Origin: UBA11891 sp003533785
Lineage (GTDB): Bacteria > Bacteroidota > Bacteroidia > Flavobacteriales > Flavobacteriaceae
Reading direction: 5' to 3'
Length of the DNA stretch: 5,416 bases
NCBI GenBank assembly: GCA_949511625.1
Contig: CATFEX010000040.1
Location: 1 to 5,416 of the forward strand
Under the pieces are notes generated by a model that had not been told where the DNA came from, ran no database searches, and worked only from the letters and a program-made list of their open reading frames with translations. This document shows, piece by piece, positions 1 through 5,416 of this stretch. Within the stretch, counting starts at the first letter, position 1, and each line of letters starts with the position of its first letter. Made by a program: the position numbers and the translations under genes.

Positions 1-1043
1 CCGGCCGCATTTGTTTTTTTGGTGATCATCAGGATTATTTGGGATTGCCTGTAATTGCCGGGACCATCAACCGATTTCTGTACTTAGAAGCCAATCCCAT
101 CAACCCAACTAATTTTCAAGTGGAATTGTCTGATACTCAAGAAAGCTACTCCCTTGACCTGTCTTTTCCCTTGAGTCAGAAACCAAAGAATTATTTTGAA
201 TCGGGGCTGCAATACTTACAAAACAAAGGAGCTGGGTTTAGCCAAGGGTATGCTATCCGTATATGGAGTGAAATTCCGATTAAAGCGGGATTATCGAGTT
301 CATCTGCTCTTGTCGTTGCCTGGCTGCGATTTTTATTGGAAGCACAAGAAGATATTCCTTTTCCAAATTCGGAAACCCTAGGGCATTGGGCCTATGAAGT
401 TGAAGTATTGGCCTTTGAACAACCCGGTGGCCTTATGGATCAGTATACCATTGCACAAGGAGGATTGCTGTATATCGACACCGATAGCCAGCAATCCCAT
501 CCTCTCCCACTTCCCAATTTTCATTGGGTAGTGGCCGAATCGGGCATAGAAAAAAAAACCCTTGAAGTGCTTAAAAACGCAAAAGAATGGCAACAAAAAG
601 CGATAGCCACGGTTAGTCAAATAGCTCCAAATTTTGACCTCAAAAAGAGCACTCCTAATGACTACAATCAGTTTTTGGAAGCACTGCCCAAATTCCTTCA
701 CGATCATTGGTATGCCTGCCTTCACAATTATGCCATTACCTTGGACGCTCGAACTGCTTTTTTTTACAATCCCAATCCTGAAGTATTGGGTTCTTTGATG
801 CAGGCCCATCAGGAAATTCTTGCAACCAAAATTCAAAATACCCCTCCTGCCTTGGTTGCTATGATAGAGGCTGCACAGGTCGCTGGGGCCTATGGATCAA
901 AAATCATTGGATCTGGTGGAGGTGGTTGCCTTGTTGCTTTAGTGGAATCAGCTACAAAACAAACGGTGATTGAAGCCTTTTTGGCTCATGGAGCCAAAAC
1001 TGCTTATGAAGTCACAATTACACCTATCCATGAAAGCCAATAG
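1..1043 (+). CDS. GHMP-family sugar kinase (galactokinase-like), 5' end cut off by the window
   Basis: This is a probable cytoplasmic ATP-dependent kinase that phosphorylates a small sugar, plausibly at C1. The frame is open from base 3, where GRICFFGDHQDYLG aligns with the galactokinase N-terminal signature GR(V/I)NLIGEHTDY. The true start is therefore upstream, and the TTG at 39 is not the start. About 346 residues are visible. The GHMP ATP-binding motif PIKAGLSSSSA lies at visible residues 92-102. A GGLMDQ segment carrying the likely catalytic Asp is near 142-147. The C-terminal glycine motif GSGGGGC is at 303-309. The sugar-binding Glu-His-x-Asp of galactokinase appears here as Asp-His-Gln-Asp, so galactose should not be assumed. 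The last 14 bases overlap the nucleotidyltransferase gene, indicating a translationally coupled operon. The family assignment is firm; the substrate is unknown, and a fucose, arabinose or uronic acid kinase is equally possible. Confidence 0.9.
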   Translation, partial: GRICFFGDHQDYLGLPVIAGTINRFLYLEANPINPTNFQVELSDTQESYSLDLSFPLSQKPKNYFESGLQYLQNKGAGFSQGYAIRIWSEIPIKAGLSSSSALVVAWLRFLLEAQEDIPFPNSETLGHWAYEVEVLAFEQPGGLMDQYTIAQGGLLYIDTDSQQSHPLPLPNFHWVVAESGIEKKTLEVLKNAKEWQQKAIATVSQIAPNFDLKKSTPNDYNQFLEALPKFLHDHWYACLHNYAITLDARTAFFYNPNPEVLGSLMQAHQEILATKIQNTPPALVAMIEAAQVAGAYGSKIIGSGGGGCLVALVESATKQTVIEAFLAHGAKTAYEVTITPIHESQ

Positions 1044-1869
1044 TCTAGTCATTATGGCAGGGGGTGCCTCTTCCCGAATGAAAAAATCGCTGGTCAACAT
1101 TCCACTCAATGACCAAACGCGACGTATTGCTGAGAAGGCTCACAAGAGTTTGATCCCATTAGGAAAAGACAAGACTCCTCTACTCATTCAATTGATTAGA
1201 AATGCTCAAAAAGCAGGGTATCAAAAAATCTACCTCATCACTGCACCTGAAAATAGTTCCTTTAAAACCATTCTTGCCGGTTATCCGGACTTATTTTCAA
1301 TATCGGATTTTGAGCTACACTATGCCATACAAGTCGTACCAAAAGAAAGGACAAAGCCTTTGGGAACCGCTGATGCTGTTCTTCAGGCTATGAAACAATA
1401 TCCCGTCCTGCAAGAACAATCCTTCACATTATGCAATGGCGACAATTTGTATTCAACCAAAAGCTTGGCACTCTTGCTCCAAGCCTTTCCTGCTGCCCAT
1501 GCCATGATTAGTTATGCCCGTTCTGGGCTTCAATTTTCAGAAGAACGCATTGCTCGATTTGCTTTGCTAAAGCATGACTCAAATGGATACCTTACAGGAA
1601 TCCTAGAGAAACCCACACCTACAGAAAGAAAAACTTTTGCCGATCCAGAAGGGGAGGTCTTTGTGAGTATGAACTTATTTCGTTTTTCGGGGAAGCTCAT
1701 CCAACCCTATTTAGAGAACTGTCCGATTCATCCAGGGCGTTTGGAAAAAGAAATCCCAGTTGCTTTATCCAACCTTGTCCAAGAACAACCGCAATCTGTG
1801 TGGACAATCAAAGTGAATGAAAATGTCCCAGATTTGACCTCAGCAAATGATATTGCTCGTTTTGACTAA
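1030..1869 (+). CDS. Sugar-1-phosphate nucleotidyltransferase-like protein
   Basis: A 279-residue Rossmann-like nucleotidyltransferase, expected in the cytoplasm to join a sugar-1-phosphate to an NTP, giving NDP-sugar and pyrophosphate. The N-terminal nucleotide-binding loop is LVIMAGGASSRMKKS (residues 6-20), followed by KSLIPLG (39-45), where K39 is the likely equivalent of the conserved PK lysine. GTADA lies at 112-116 and CNGDN at 135-139, with D138 a candidate metal ligand. EKP is at 193-195 and VSMNLFRF at 212-219, all in the order expected for the NTP_transferase family. The ATG at 1030 is chosen because the binding loop begins five codons later; the frame extends upstream only through kinase-coding sequence. 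No Shine-Dalgarno is visible, which fits coupling to the kinase that it overlaps by 14 bases. The long stretch between the glycine loop and the lysine is unusual. Nucleotide and sugar specificity are not deducible. Confidence 0.88.
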   Translation: MKANSLVIMAGGASSRMKKSLVNIPLNDQTRRIAEKAHKSLIPLGKDKTPLLIQLIRNAQKAGYQKIYLITAPENSSFKTILAGYPDLFSISDFELHYAIQVVPKERTKPLGTADAVLQAMKQYPVLQEQSFTLCNGDNLYSTKSLALLLQAFPAAHAMISYARSGLQFSEERIARFALLKHDSNGYLTGILEKPTPTERKTFADPEGEVFVSMNLFRFSGKLIQPYLENCPIHPGRLEKEIPVALSNLVQEQPQSVWTIKVNENVPDLTSANDIARFD

Positions 1870-2069
1870 TACGTCAGATAGATCCACCCTGTTTTGGTTG
1901 AAAGTGAATCATTTAAATAGATACTATAATAGTATGAACCAGCCGGTAAAAGATCTCCTGTTGAAGAATTTGTTCCCCTCCAATTATTTTGATACCCTAT
2001 TTTTTCAAACACAACTTGACCGTTTCTAGTATACACAGTCACAATGGAATTGGGATGATTTTCAATGTT
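1866..2069 (-). pseudogene. Remnant of a T9SS type B sorting domain (CHU_C, gliding-motility-associated C-terminal domain)
   Basis: Read on the minus strand, 67 codons run from 2069 to a TAG at 1868-1866. They give NIENHPNSIVTVYTRNG, then QNNWRG, LPAGSYYYSIYL and finally KTGWIYLTY. This follows the CHU_C pattern step for step (IENYPN, V-x-Y-N-R-W-G, Y-x-x-x-W-x-G, LP-x-GTYYY, GWIY-(I/L)-T near the end). In intact proteins this domain ends a large exported protein and directs it through the type IX secretion system to the cell surface. Here the FTPNGDGxND start of the domain and all cargo sequence are missing, there is no ATG, and the codon immediately upstream is the stop of the exporter gene. 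The usual NRWG is TRNG. I infer a decayed tail of a deleted or disrupted gene. The 3' end appears complete. The fragment is too short to function and is probably not translated. Confidence 0.8.
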
Positions 2070-2684
2070 TCAATTTGAATATAATATAAGAAGTGCAATC
2101 ACAATCAAGACAATGGCCTGAATTTTATTTTTGTGTTGATACCAATTTTTTTTTCCAATGAACGGTTGCAGTTGATTCCCTAAAAAAACCACGCCGCAGA
2201 AAACGAAAAGAGATTGTCCCCAAAAAATAACTCCCAATAAAGTAAATTGCAGGGGGAGAGTCCACTCTTGTGAAAAAACAAAGCCAGGGAAAAAAATCAT
2301 AAAAAAAAGAGTCACTTTAGGATTCGTCAAATTCATGATAAGACCTCGCCAAAAATAATTTTTGCCTGTGCTTGGTAGCTCTTTTTGTGAATTAACACTT
2401 GGGGCCTCACGGAACGCCCTAAGGGCAAGAAAGAACAAATATCCTGCCCCTGTGAACTTAATCACCCAAACAAATTGTGGGAATGTAAGCAGTACCTGAC
2501 TCCACCCTAAAGCCACAAAAGCAGTATGAAAAAAGAGCCCAGTGGTCAATCCCCAACTCAATTGCAGAGCAGCACGTCGGTTGTTACTAAATGATAGGGT
2601 CAATACATAGAGTAGGTCTGGCCCTGGAAGAACCGTTAAAGCAAAAGAAGCTCCAAAAAAGGCAAAAAGGATTCCCCAATCCAT
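2070..2684 (-). CDS. LysE/RhtB-family amino acid exporter
   Basis: A 204-residue inner-membrane protein, the usual length for the LysE/RhtB exporters, which move amino acids such as lysine, threonine or homoserine lactones out of the cell. Visible family marks are PGPD at residues 20-23 in the first helix, a glycine-rich second helix with GLTTGLFFH at 45-53, and NLTNPK at 118-123 followed by FFPGF at 131-135. About six hydrophobic segments can be seen, roughly at 4-28, 42-62, 66-88, 114-134, 137-168 and 188-203. The start is the ATG at 2684, with no strong Shine-Dalgarno. The gene is divergent from the methyltransferase. Its TGA is followed in the same frame by the CHU_C remnant, so its extreme C-terminus may lie close to a recombination joint, though its length looks normal. 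The substrate cannot be told. Confidence 0.92.
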   Translation of the reverse strand: MDWGILFAFFGASFALTVLPGPDLLYVLTLSFSNNRRAALQLSWGLTTGLFFHTAFVALGWSQVLLTFPQFVWVIKFTGAGYLFFLALRAFREAPSVNSQKELPSTGKNYFWRGLIMNLTNPKVTLFFMIFFPGFVFSQEWTLPLQFTLLGVIFWGQSLFVFCGVVFLGNQLQPFIGKKNWYQHKNKIQAIVLIVIALLILYSN

Positions 2685-2799
2685 AGTTAATAGCAGTCGG
2701 TTAACCCATTTAAAAAAATGTTGATTTTTATCAATCGGATATAACGGGTTTTCTAACGACTGTGTTTTGTTTTGTAGTTTAGATCTTTAATTGTGATTT
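2685..2799. promoter_or_regulatory. Divergent intergenic region with a small palindrome
   Basis: This 115-bp AT-rich spacer must hold the start signals of both the exporter (minus) and the methyltransferase (plus). A perfect 5-bp inverted repeat, TTGAT-TTTT-ATCAA, lies at 2721-2734, and an 8-bp palindrome GGTTAACC at 2699-2706. Either could be an operator. For the plus-strand gene, TAGTTTAG at 2775-2782 resembles the Bacteroidota -7 box TAnnTTTG imperfectly, but no -33 TTG stands at the right distance. No clear minus-strand promoter was found. The role is inferred from position only. Confidence 0.3.
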
Positions 2800-3417
2800 A
2801 TGAAAGTAAGAAAAAAACCGGTTGAAGTATTCAGTCAGTGGGTAGAAACTGGGAAAGACGAAGGTATGGAAAAAAACCACCGAAAAGCTGTAGAGGCGAT
2901 GCTAGCCTATGCCACAAAGGAGCTCAATTCTTTTGCTTTTATTGACGCTGGCTGTGGCAATGGTTGGGTGGTTCGAGAAGTTGCCAAAGCTGCCAATTGC
3001 AAGTCTGCAATAGGAATTGACGGTTCAAAGAATATGATTGCCAAAGCAAAAAAACTGGACCCCAACAACACCTACATCCACAGCGATTTACTGGAATGGA
3101 TTCCACAAACAAAAGTAGACTTGGTTCACTCCATGGAGGTTTTTTATTATTTGGAAAACCCTGAAGAATTGATATCCCATATCAATGATTATTGGCTATC
3201 TGACAAAGGACGCTTAATCATTGGTTTGGATTTTTACACGGAAAATAAAGTATCTCATAGCTGGCCCGAAGATTGTGGAATTTCAGTTATGACCTTATTG
3301 CCCATAGCGAGCTGGGAAACCTATTTTAAAATAGCAGGATTCAAAGATGTACGAAGCTGGCAGTTAGGTTCTAAAGATGGTTGGGCAGGAAGCCTAATAG
3401 TAACGGGTGTAAAATAA
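2800..3417 (+). CDS. Class I SAM-dependent methyltransferase
   Basis: A 205-residue soluble protein with a Rossmann methyltransferase core. Motif I is FIDAGCGNGWVV at residues 47-58, binding S-adenosylmethionine. The acidic end of strand 2 is GIDGS at 72-76, with D74 expected to contact the ribose hydroxyls. HSDLLEW (94-100) fits the adenine-contacting segment, and DLVHSMEVFYYLENP (107-121) matches the motif IV region of the Methyltransf_11/25 group. The C-terminal half (WPEDCGISVMTLLP, then FKDVRSW) probably forms the substrate side. The ATG at 2800 is the first in frame; there is no obvious Shine-Dalgarno. The gene stands alone, divergent from the exporter and convergent with the isomerase-like gene 14 bp away. 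A small-molecule substrate is likely from the fold group, but none can be named. Confidence 0.9.
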   Translation: MKVRKKPVEVFSQWVETGKDEGMEKNHRKAVEAMLAYATKELNSFAFIDAGCGNGWVVREVAKAANCKSAIGIDGSKNMIAKAKKLDPNNTYIHSDLLEWIPQTKVDLVHSMEVFYYLENPEELISHINDYWLSDKGRLIIGLDFYTENKVSHSWPEDCGISVMTLLPIASWETYFKIAGFKDVRSWQLGSKDGWAGSLIVTGVK

Positions 3418-3431
3418 CAAATAGAATATAT

Positions 3432-4448
3432 TTAAAGATATTTATTGATCAATGATTTTGTAGCCATAATGCCCTCTTTAGATGATAAAAATTTTCCCTT
3501 ATGCCCAAATTTTTGCATCATTCCACCCTCATATTCGATTGCCATATAACCCTCAAAATCAGATTTCTTTATCAAGGACATCATTTTTTTATAATCTGTT
3601 TCTGTTTCTTCTCCAAGTTTATCAAATTGTCGTGATTTGGCACTTATCCCTTTAGCATATGGGAGTAATTCCTCTACCCCTAGGTATTTGTCATATTGAT
3701 CTGCACAATTTGAAGAAAAATAATCTTTATTTTGAGAAGTCTCTTTTCTAATGCAAAAGTTGCTTGTTCCAAAATCAGGCAGGGTGCCTAAAAATTTATT
3801 TTTTATTTTTTTCATTAATGCCACAACCCATTTTGGATCGGATGTATACCCTCCATGATTTTCAATTACAATAGTTAATCCTTGTTTACTACTATATTCA
3901 ATTAATTTTGTTAAGCTTTCCTCACTTACTTTTGCTACTTCTGAGGGACTCGTATTTTGTGATCTTAGGTTGACTCGAATTCCTGAACAACCAATTTCAT
4001 TTGCAATATCTACCCATTCCTTATGAGCTTCAACTGCTTTATTTCGTTCCTCAACTTTTTCGCTACAAAGACTTAAGGGTAGTTTTCCTTTTTCAGTACT
4101 AAAAAAATCAACCAACAAAAGAGTGTTGTTTATCCCATAATCTGCTGCTCGGTTGCGAATTTCGCCTAGATAATTTTTGTTTTTCCTTTTTTTTAGCATC
4201 GGTATATTCCAATATTCAGCTCCACCTAAACCAAATTCCTCTCTCACAATTTTTGGAAAATCTAAAACATCCATTTTACCATTTAAAAGGTCTAATCCAT
4301 AAGAATATAATTGAATTGAAATCTTTATACTGTCTTTACTTACCAACTCTGATGTAAAGAGATCAAAAGGGTAAACCGATGATGAAGCAACAACGCCCAT
4401 AGATGCACTCAGCCCTTTCTGAAAAAATTTTCTTCTATTGTATACCAT
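3432..4448 (-). CDS. Tat-exported sugar phosphate isomerase/epimerase-like TIM-barrel protein
   Basis: A 338-residue protein of the xylose-isomerase-like (AP endonuclease 2) TIM-barrel superfamily. The N-terminus has a twin-arginine signal, NRRKFFQKG at residues 4-12, followed by a weakly hydrophobic Ala/Ser/Val stretch, so export to the periplasm is likely; this is common for such proteins in Bacteroidota. Candidate metal and substrate ligands are E196 and H198 in VIENHGG, D225 in LPDFGTSN, K271 in GISAKSRQFD and E305 in AIEYEGG near the C-terminus. The start is placed at the ATG at 4448, because AGGAG (4458-4454) lies five bases before it; a second ATG at 4451 is only two bases away from that site. 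The gene follows pirin by 43 bp and may be co-transcribed. Its bases are clearly AT-richer than the kinase operon. The sugar or cyclitol acted on is unknown. Confidence 0.85.
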   Translation of the reverse strand: MVYNRRKFFQKGLSASMGVVASSSVYPFDLFTSELVSKDSIKISIQLYSYGLDLLNGKMDVLDFPKIVREEFGLGGAEYWNIPMLKKRKNKNYLGEIRNRAADYGINNTLLLVDFFSTEKGKLPLSLCSEKVEERNKAVEAHKEWVDIANEIGCSGIRVNLRSQNTSPSEVAKVSEESLTKLIEYSSKQGLTIVIENHGGYTSDPKWVVALMKKIKNKFLGTLPDFGTSNFCIRKETSQNKDYFSSNCADQYDKYLGVEELLPYAKGISAKSRQFDKLGEETETDYKKMMSLIKKSDFEGYMAIEYEGGMMQKFGHKGKFLSSKEGIMATKSLINKYL

Positions 4449-4453
4449 CATTA

Positions 4454-4458
4454 CTCCT
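4454..4458 (-). promoter_or_regulatory. Shine-Dalgarno sequence deciding the isomerase-like start
   Basis: AGGAG on the minus strand lies two bases before one ATG (4451) and five before the next (4448). The spacing favours the second. It is the clearest Shine-Dalgarno in the window; the other genes lack one. Confidence 0.55.
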
Positions 4459-4491
4459 GAATTCTGTCGAATATACAAATTAATAATGTGG

Positions 4492-5205
4492 TCATTTCAT
4501 AGGTATTTCCATCAAAAGCAATTCTGACTTAAGGATGCCTTTTATATTTAAATACTCTATATCCCAGACGCCCAATCCGTCTCTTTTAGTTAGTTTCTGT
4601 CCATTAAGTTCTACAGACCCTTCAATTATAAAAACATAAACCCCATTCTCTTTTTTCCGCTTCAAAGTGTAGGTTAATTCCTTGCCAGATTCCAGATGGG
4701 ATTGATGAAACCAAGCATTTTGGTATATCCAAACCCCTTCATCTTTTGGATTAGGAGAAAGGATTTGTTGAAATTGATTATATCTGTCGCTAACCTTCAG
4801 TGACAATTGATCATAACGGGGAGTGACCCCCATTTTATTAGGAAGAACCCATATTTGAAGAAATTTCACTGGAATTTCATTACTTTTATTATACTCTGAA
4901 TGTGAAATCCCGGTTCCAGCACTTAAAACTTGAATGTCACCAGAGCGGATTACAGCGGTATTTCCCATACTGTCTTTGTGCTCCAAATTCCCTACCAATG
5001 GAATAGAAATTATCTCCATATCACGGTGAGGGTGCGTGCCAAAACCCATCCCCGCTGCCACTGTATCATCGTTGAGCACCCGAAGAACACCAAAGTTCAT
5101 TCGTTCTGGGTTGTAATATCCCCCAAAACTGAAGCTGTGATAGGACTGCAACCATCCCTGTTGGACGTGTCCTCTCGTGGCTGCTTTGTGAAGTATCCAT
5201 TTCAT
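4492..5205 (-). CDS. Pirin-family bicupin protein (YhhW/quercetinase-like)
   Basis: A 237-residue cytoplasmic cupin protein of the bacterial pirin group, whose studied members (for example E. coli YhhW) bind one metal and can oxidise quercetin in vitro; the physiological role is generally unclear. The N-terminus has the hallmark RGH..GWL.SYHSFSF (about residues 11-27). The four expected metal ligands are visible as H58 and H60 in GTHPHRDMEI and H102 and E104 in GISHSEYN. The FLQIWVLP segment near 115-122 closes the first cupin, and a short second cupin-like half follows (VFIIEGSVELNGQ). The length matches YhhW-type pirins. The ATG at 5205 is chosen since pirins begin with a short M-K-x-(I/V)-(I/L)-H-K; the TTG three codons upstream lies inside the promoter box. 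The TIM-barrel gene follows on the same strand 43 bp downstream. The family call is very secure; the substrate is not known. Confidence 0.95.
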   Translation of the reverse strand: MKWILHKAATRGHVQQGWLQSYHSFSFGGYYNPERMNFGVLRVLNDDTVAAGMGFGTHPHRDMEIISIPLVGNLEHKDSMGNTAVIRSGDIQVLSAGTGISHSEYNKSNEIPVKFLQIWVLPNKMGVTPRYDQLSLKVSDRYNQFQQILSPNPKDEGVWIYQNAWFHQSHLESGKELTYTLKRKKENGVYVFIIEGSVELNGQKLTKRDGLGVWDIEYLNIKGILKSELLLMEIPMK

Positions 5206-5211
5206 TGTTTG

Positions 5212-5242
5212 CAAAGGTATTTACAATTGTTTTATGTCCCAA
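5212..5242 (-). promoter_or_regulatory. Probable Bacteroidota sigma-A promoter of the pirin gene
   Basis: On the minus strand, TACCTTTG (5219-5212) is a full match to the -7 consensus TAnnTTTG. A TTG (5242-5240) lies 20 bases upstream of it, the expected distance for the -33 element. Transcription should start only a few bases downstream, almost at the pirin ATG at 5205. Confidence 0.6.
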
Positions 5243-5275
5243 TTATTCTGTTTCCCAAATTAGCTCTCAAGCAGG

Positions 5276-5301
5276 ACCTATAAACAAATTATATGATAGG
5301 T
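5276..5301. repeat. Short inverted repeat in the pirin upstream region
   Basis: ACCTAT at 5276-5281 and its complement ATAGGT at 5296-5301 are separated by 14 AT-rich bases. The repeat sits between the pirin promoter and the divergent gene at 5346, a plausible place for a regulator site. Six-base arms in AT-rich DNA can also occur by chance. Apart from this repeat and the pirin promoter, the spacer 5206-5345 holds nothing I can name; TATCTTTA at 5315-5322 is a weak -7-like match for the plus-strand gene. Confidence 0.25.
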
Positions 5302-5345
5302 TTTCTTTTTTTGATATCTTTAGAAAAACCATAAACGGATTTGAA

Positions 5346-5416
5346 ATGAAATCAACTCTTTTTCTTTTTATTGCCTTCCTTTCAATGGCTGTTTTTATAT
5401 CGTCCGATCCCGAACA
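5346..5416 (+). CDS. Start of a secreted or membrane protein gene, cut by the window end
   Basis: An ATG at 5346 opens a frame that stays open to the end of the window, 23 full codons. It begins M-K-S-T followed by a hydrophobic run (LFLFIAFLSMAVFIS) and then polar SDPE. This is a typical Sec signal peptide: short basic start, hydrophobic core, then a possible cleavage region around the serines. No cysteine lipobox is seen, so a lipoprotein is not indicated. The gene is divergent from pirin. Nothing of the mature protein is visible, so no function can be assigned. Confidence 0.6.
   Translation, partial: MKSTLFLFIAFLSMAVFISSDPE

Noticed and set aside
550..558. A run of nine A's in the kinase gene as a possible frameshift or slippage site
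   Set aside because: The frame remains open and the family motifs continue on both sides, so there is no sign of a shift.
378..836. A 152-codon minus-strand frame inside the kinase gene
   Set aside because: It is antisense to a gene with strong GHMP motifs and has no recognisable features of its own.
970..1029. An upstream TTG start for the nucleotidyltransferase
   Set aside because: The extra 20 residues would lie wholly within kinase-coding sequence, and the nucleotide-binding loop begins right after the ATG at 1030.
1847..2029. A 60-codon plus-strand frame after the nucleotidyltransferase
   Set aside because: It is the antisense of the CHU_C remnant, whose family pattern on the minus strand is clear; the plus-strand translation resembles nothing known.
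1866..2684. A functional exporter-CHU_C fusion made by TGA read-through
   Set aside because: The domain is truncated at its start, an inner-membrane exporter has no use for a type IX surface signal, and no recoding element is visible.
3418..3445. A terminator hairpin between the convergent methyltransferase and isomerase-like genes
   Set aside because: Only AATAT/ATATT arms of five AT pairs are present, with no GC stem; this is indistinguishable from AT-rich background.
4930..5283. A 117-codon plus-strand frame opposite pirin
   Set aside because: It is antisense to the conserved cupin metal site and runs into the pirin promoter region; no domain is visible.

Overview
The window looks like chromosomal DNA of a Bacteroidota bacterium, most likely a flavobacterium. 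Three things point that way. A remnant of the gliding-motility-associated C-terminal domain (CHU_C, the type B sorting signal of the type IX secretion system) is found only in that phylum. A TAnnTTTG promoter element lies in front of the pirin gene. The DNA is AT-rich and most starts lack a clear Shine-Dalgarno sequence. No phage, transposase, CRISPR, tRNA or rRNA gene is visible.

Left part (1-1869, + strand): two overlapping genes form a tight operon that enters from outside the window. The first is a GHMP-family sugar kinase without its extreme N-terminus. The second is a nucleotidyltransferase of the sugar-1-phosphate type. Together they look like a two-step route from a free sugar to sugar-1-phosphate to NDP-sugar, as in fucose or uronic acid salvage. 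The actual sugar cannot be read from the sequence.

Middle part (1866-3417): a LysE/RhtB-type amino acid exporter on the minus strand is followed, in the same reading frame and immediately after its TGA stop, by 67 codons of a CHU_C domain. That is the tail of a lost type IX cargo protein and is annotated here as a pseudogene fragment. Its stop codon overlaps the stop of the nucleotidyltransferase. Divergent from the exporter, across a 115-bp intergenic region with a small palindrome, is a class I SAM-dependent methyltransferase of unknown substrate.

Right part (3432-5416): two minus-strand genes lie 43 bp apart, a pirin-family cupin and then a Tat-signal-bearing xylose-isomerase-like TIM-barrel protein. 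This isomerase gene is visibly more AT-rich than the kinase operon. The pirin promoter sits so close to its ATG that the mRNA may be nearly leaderless. At the right edge a divergent gene begins with a signal peptide and runs out of the window.

Most of this is ordinary accessory and housekeeping content. The points most worth a second look are the in-frame CHU_C remnant behind the exporter and the substrate of the kinase/nucleotidyltransferase pair. I see no convincing evidence of a wholly new system.
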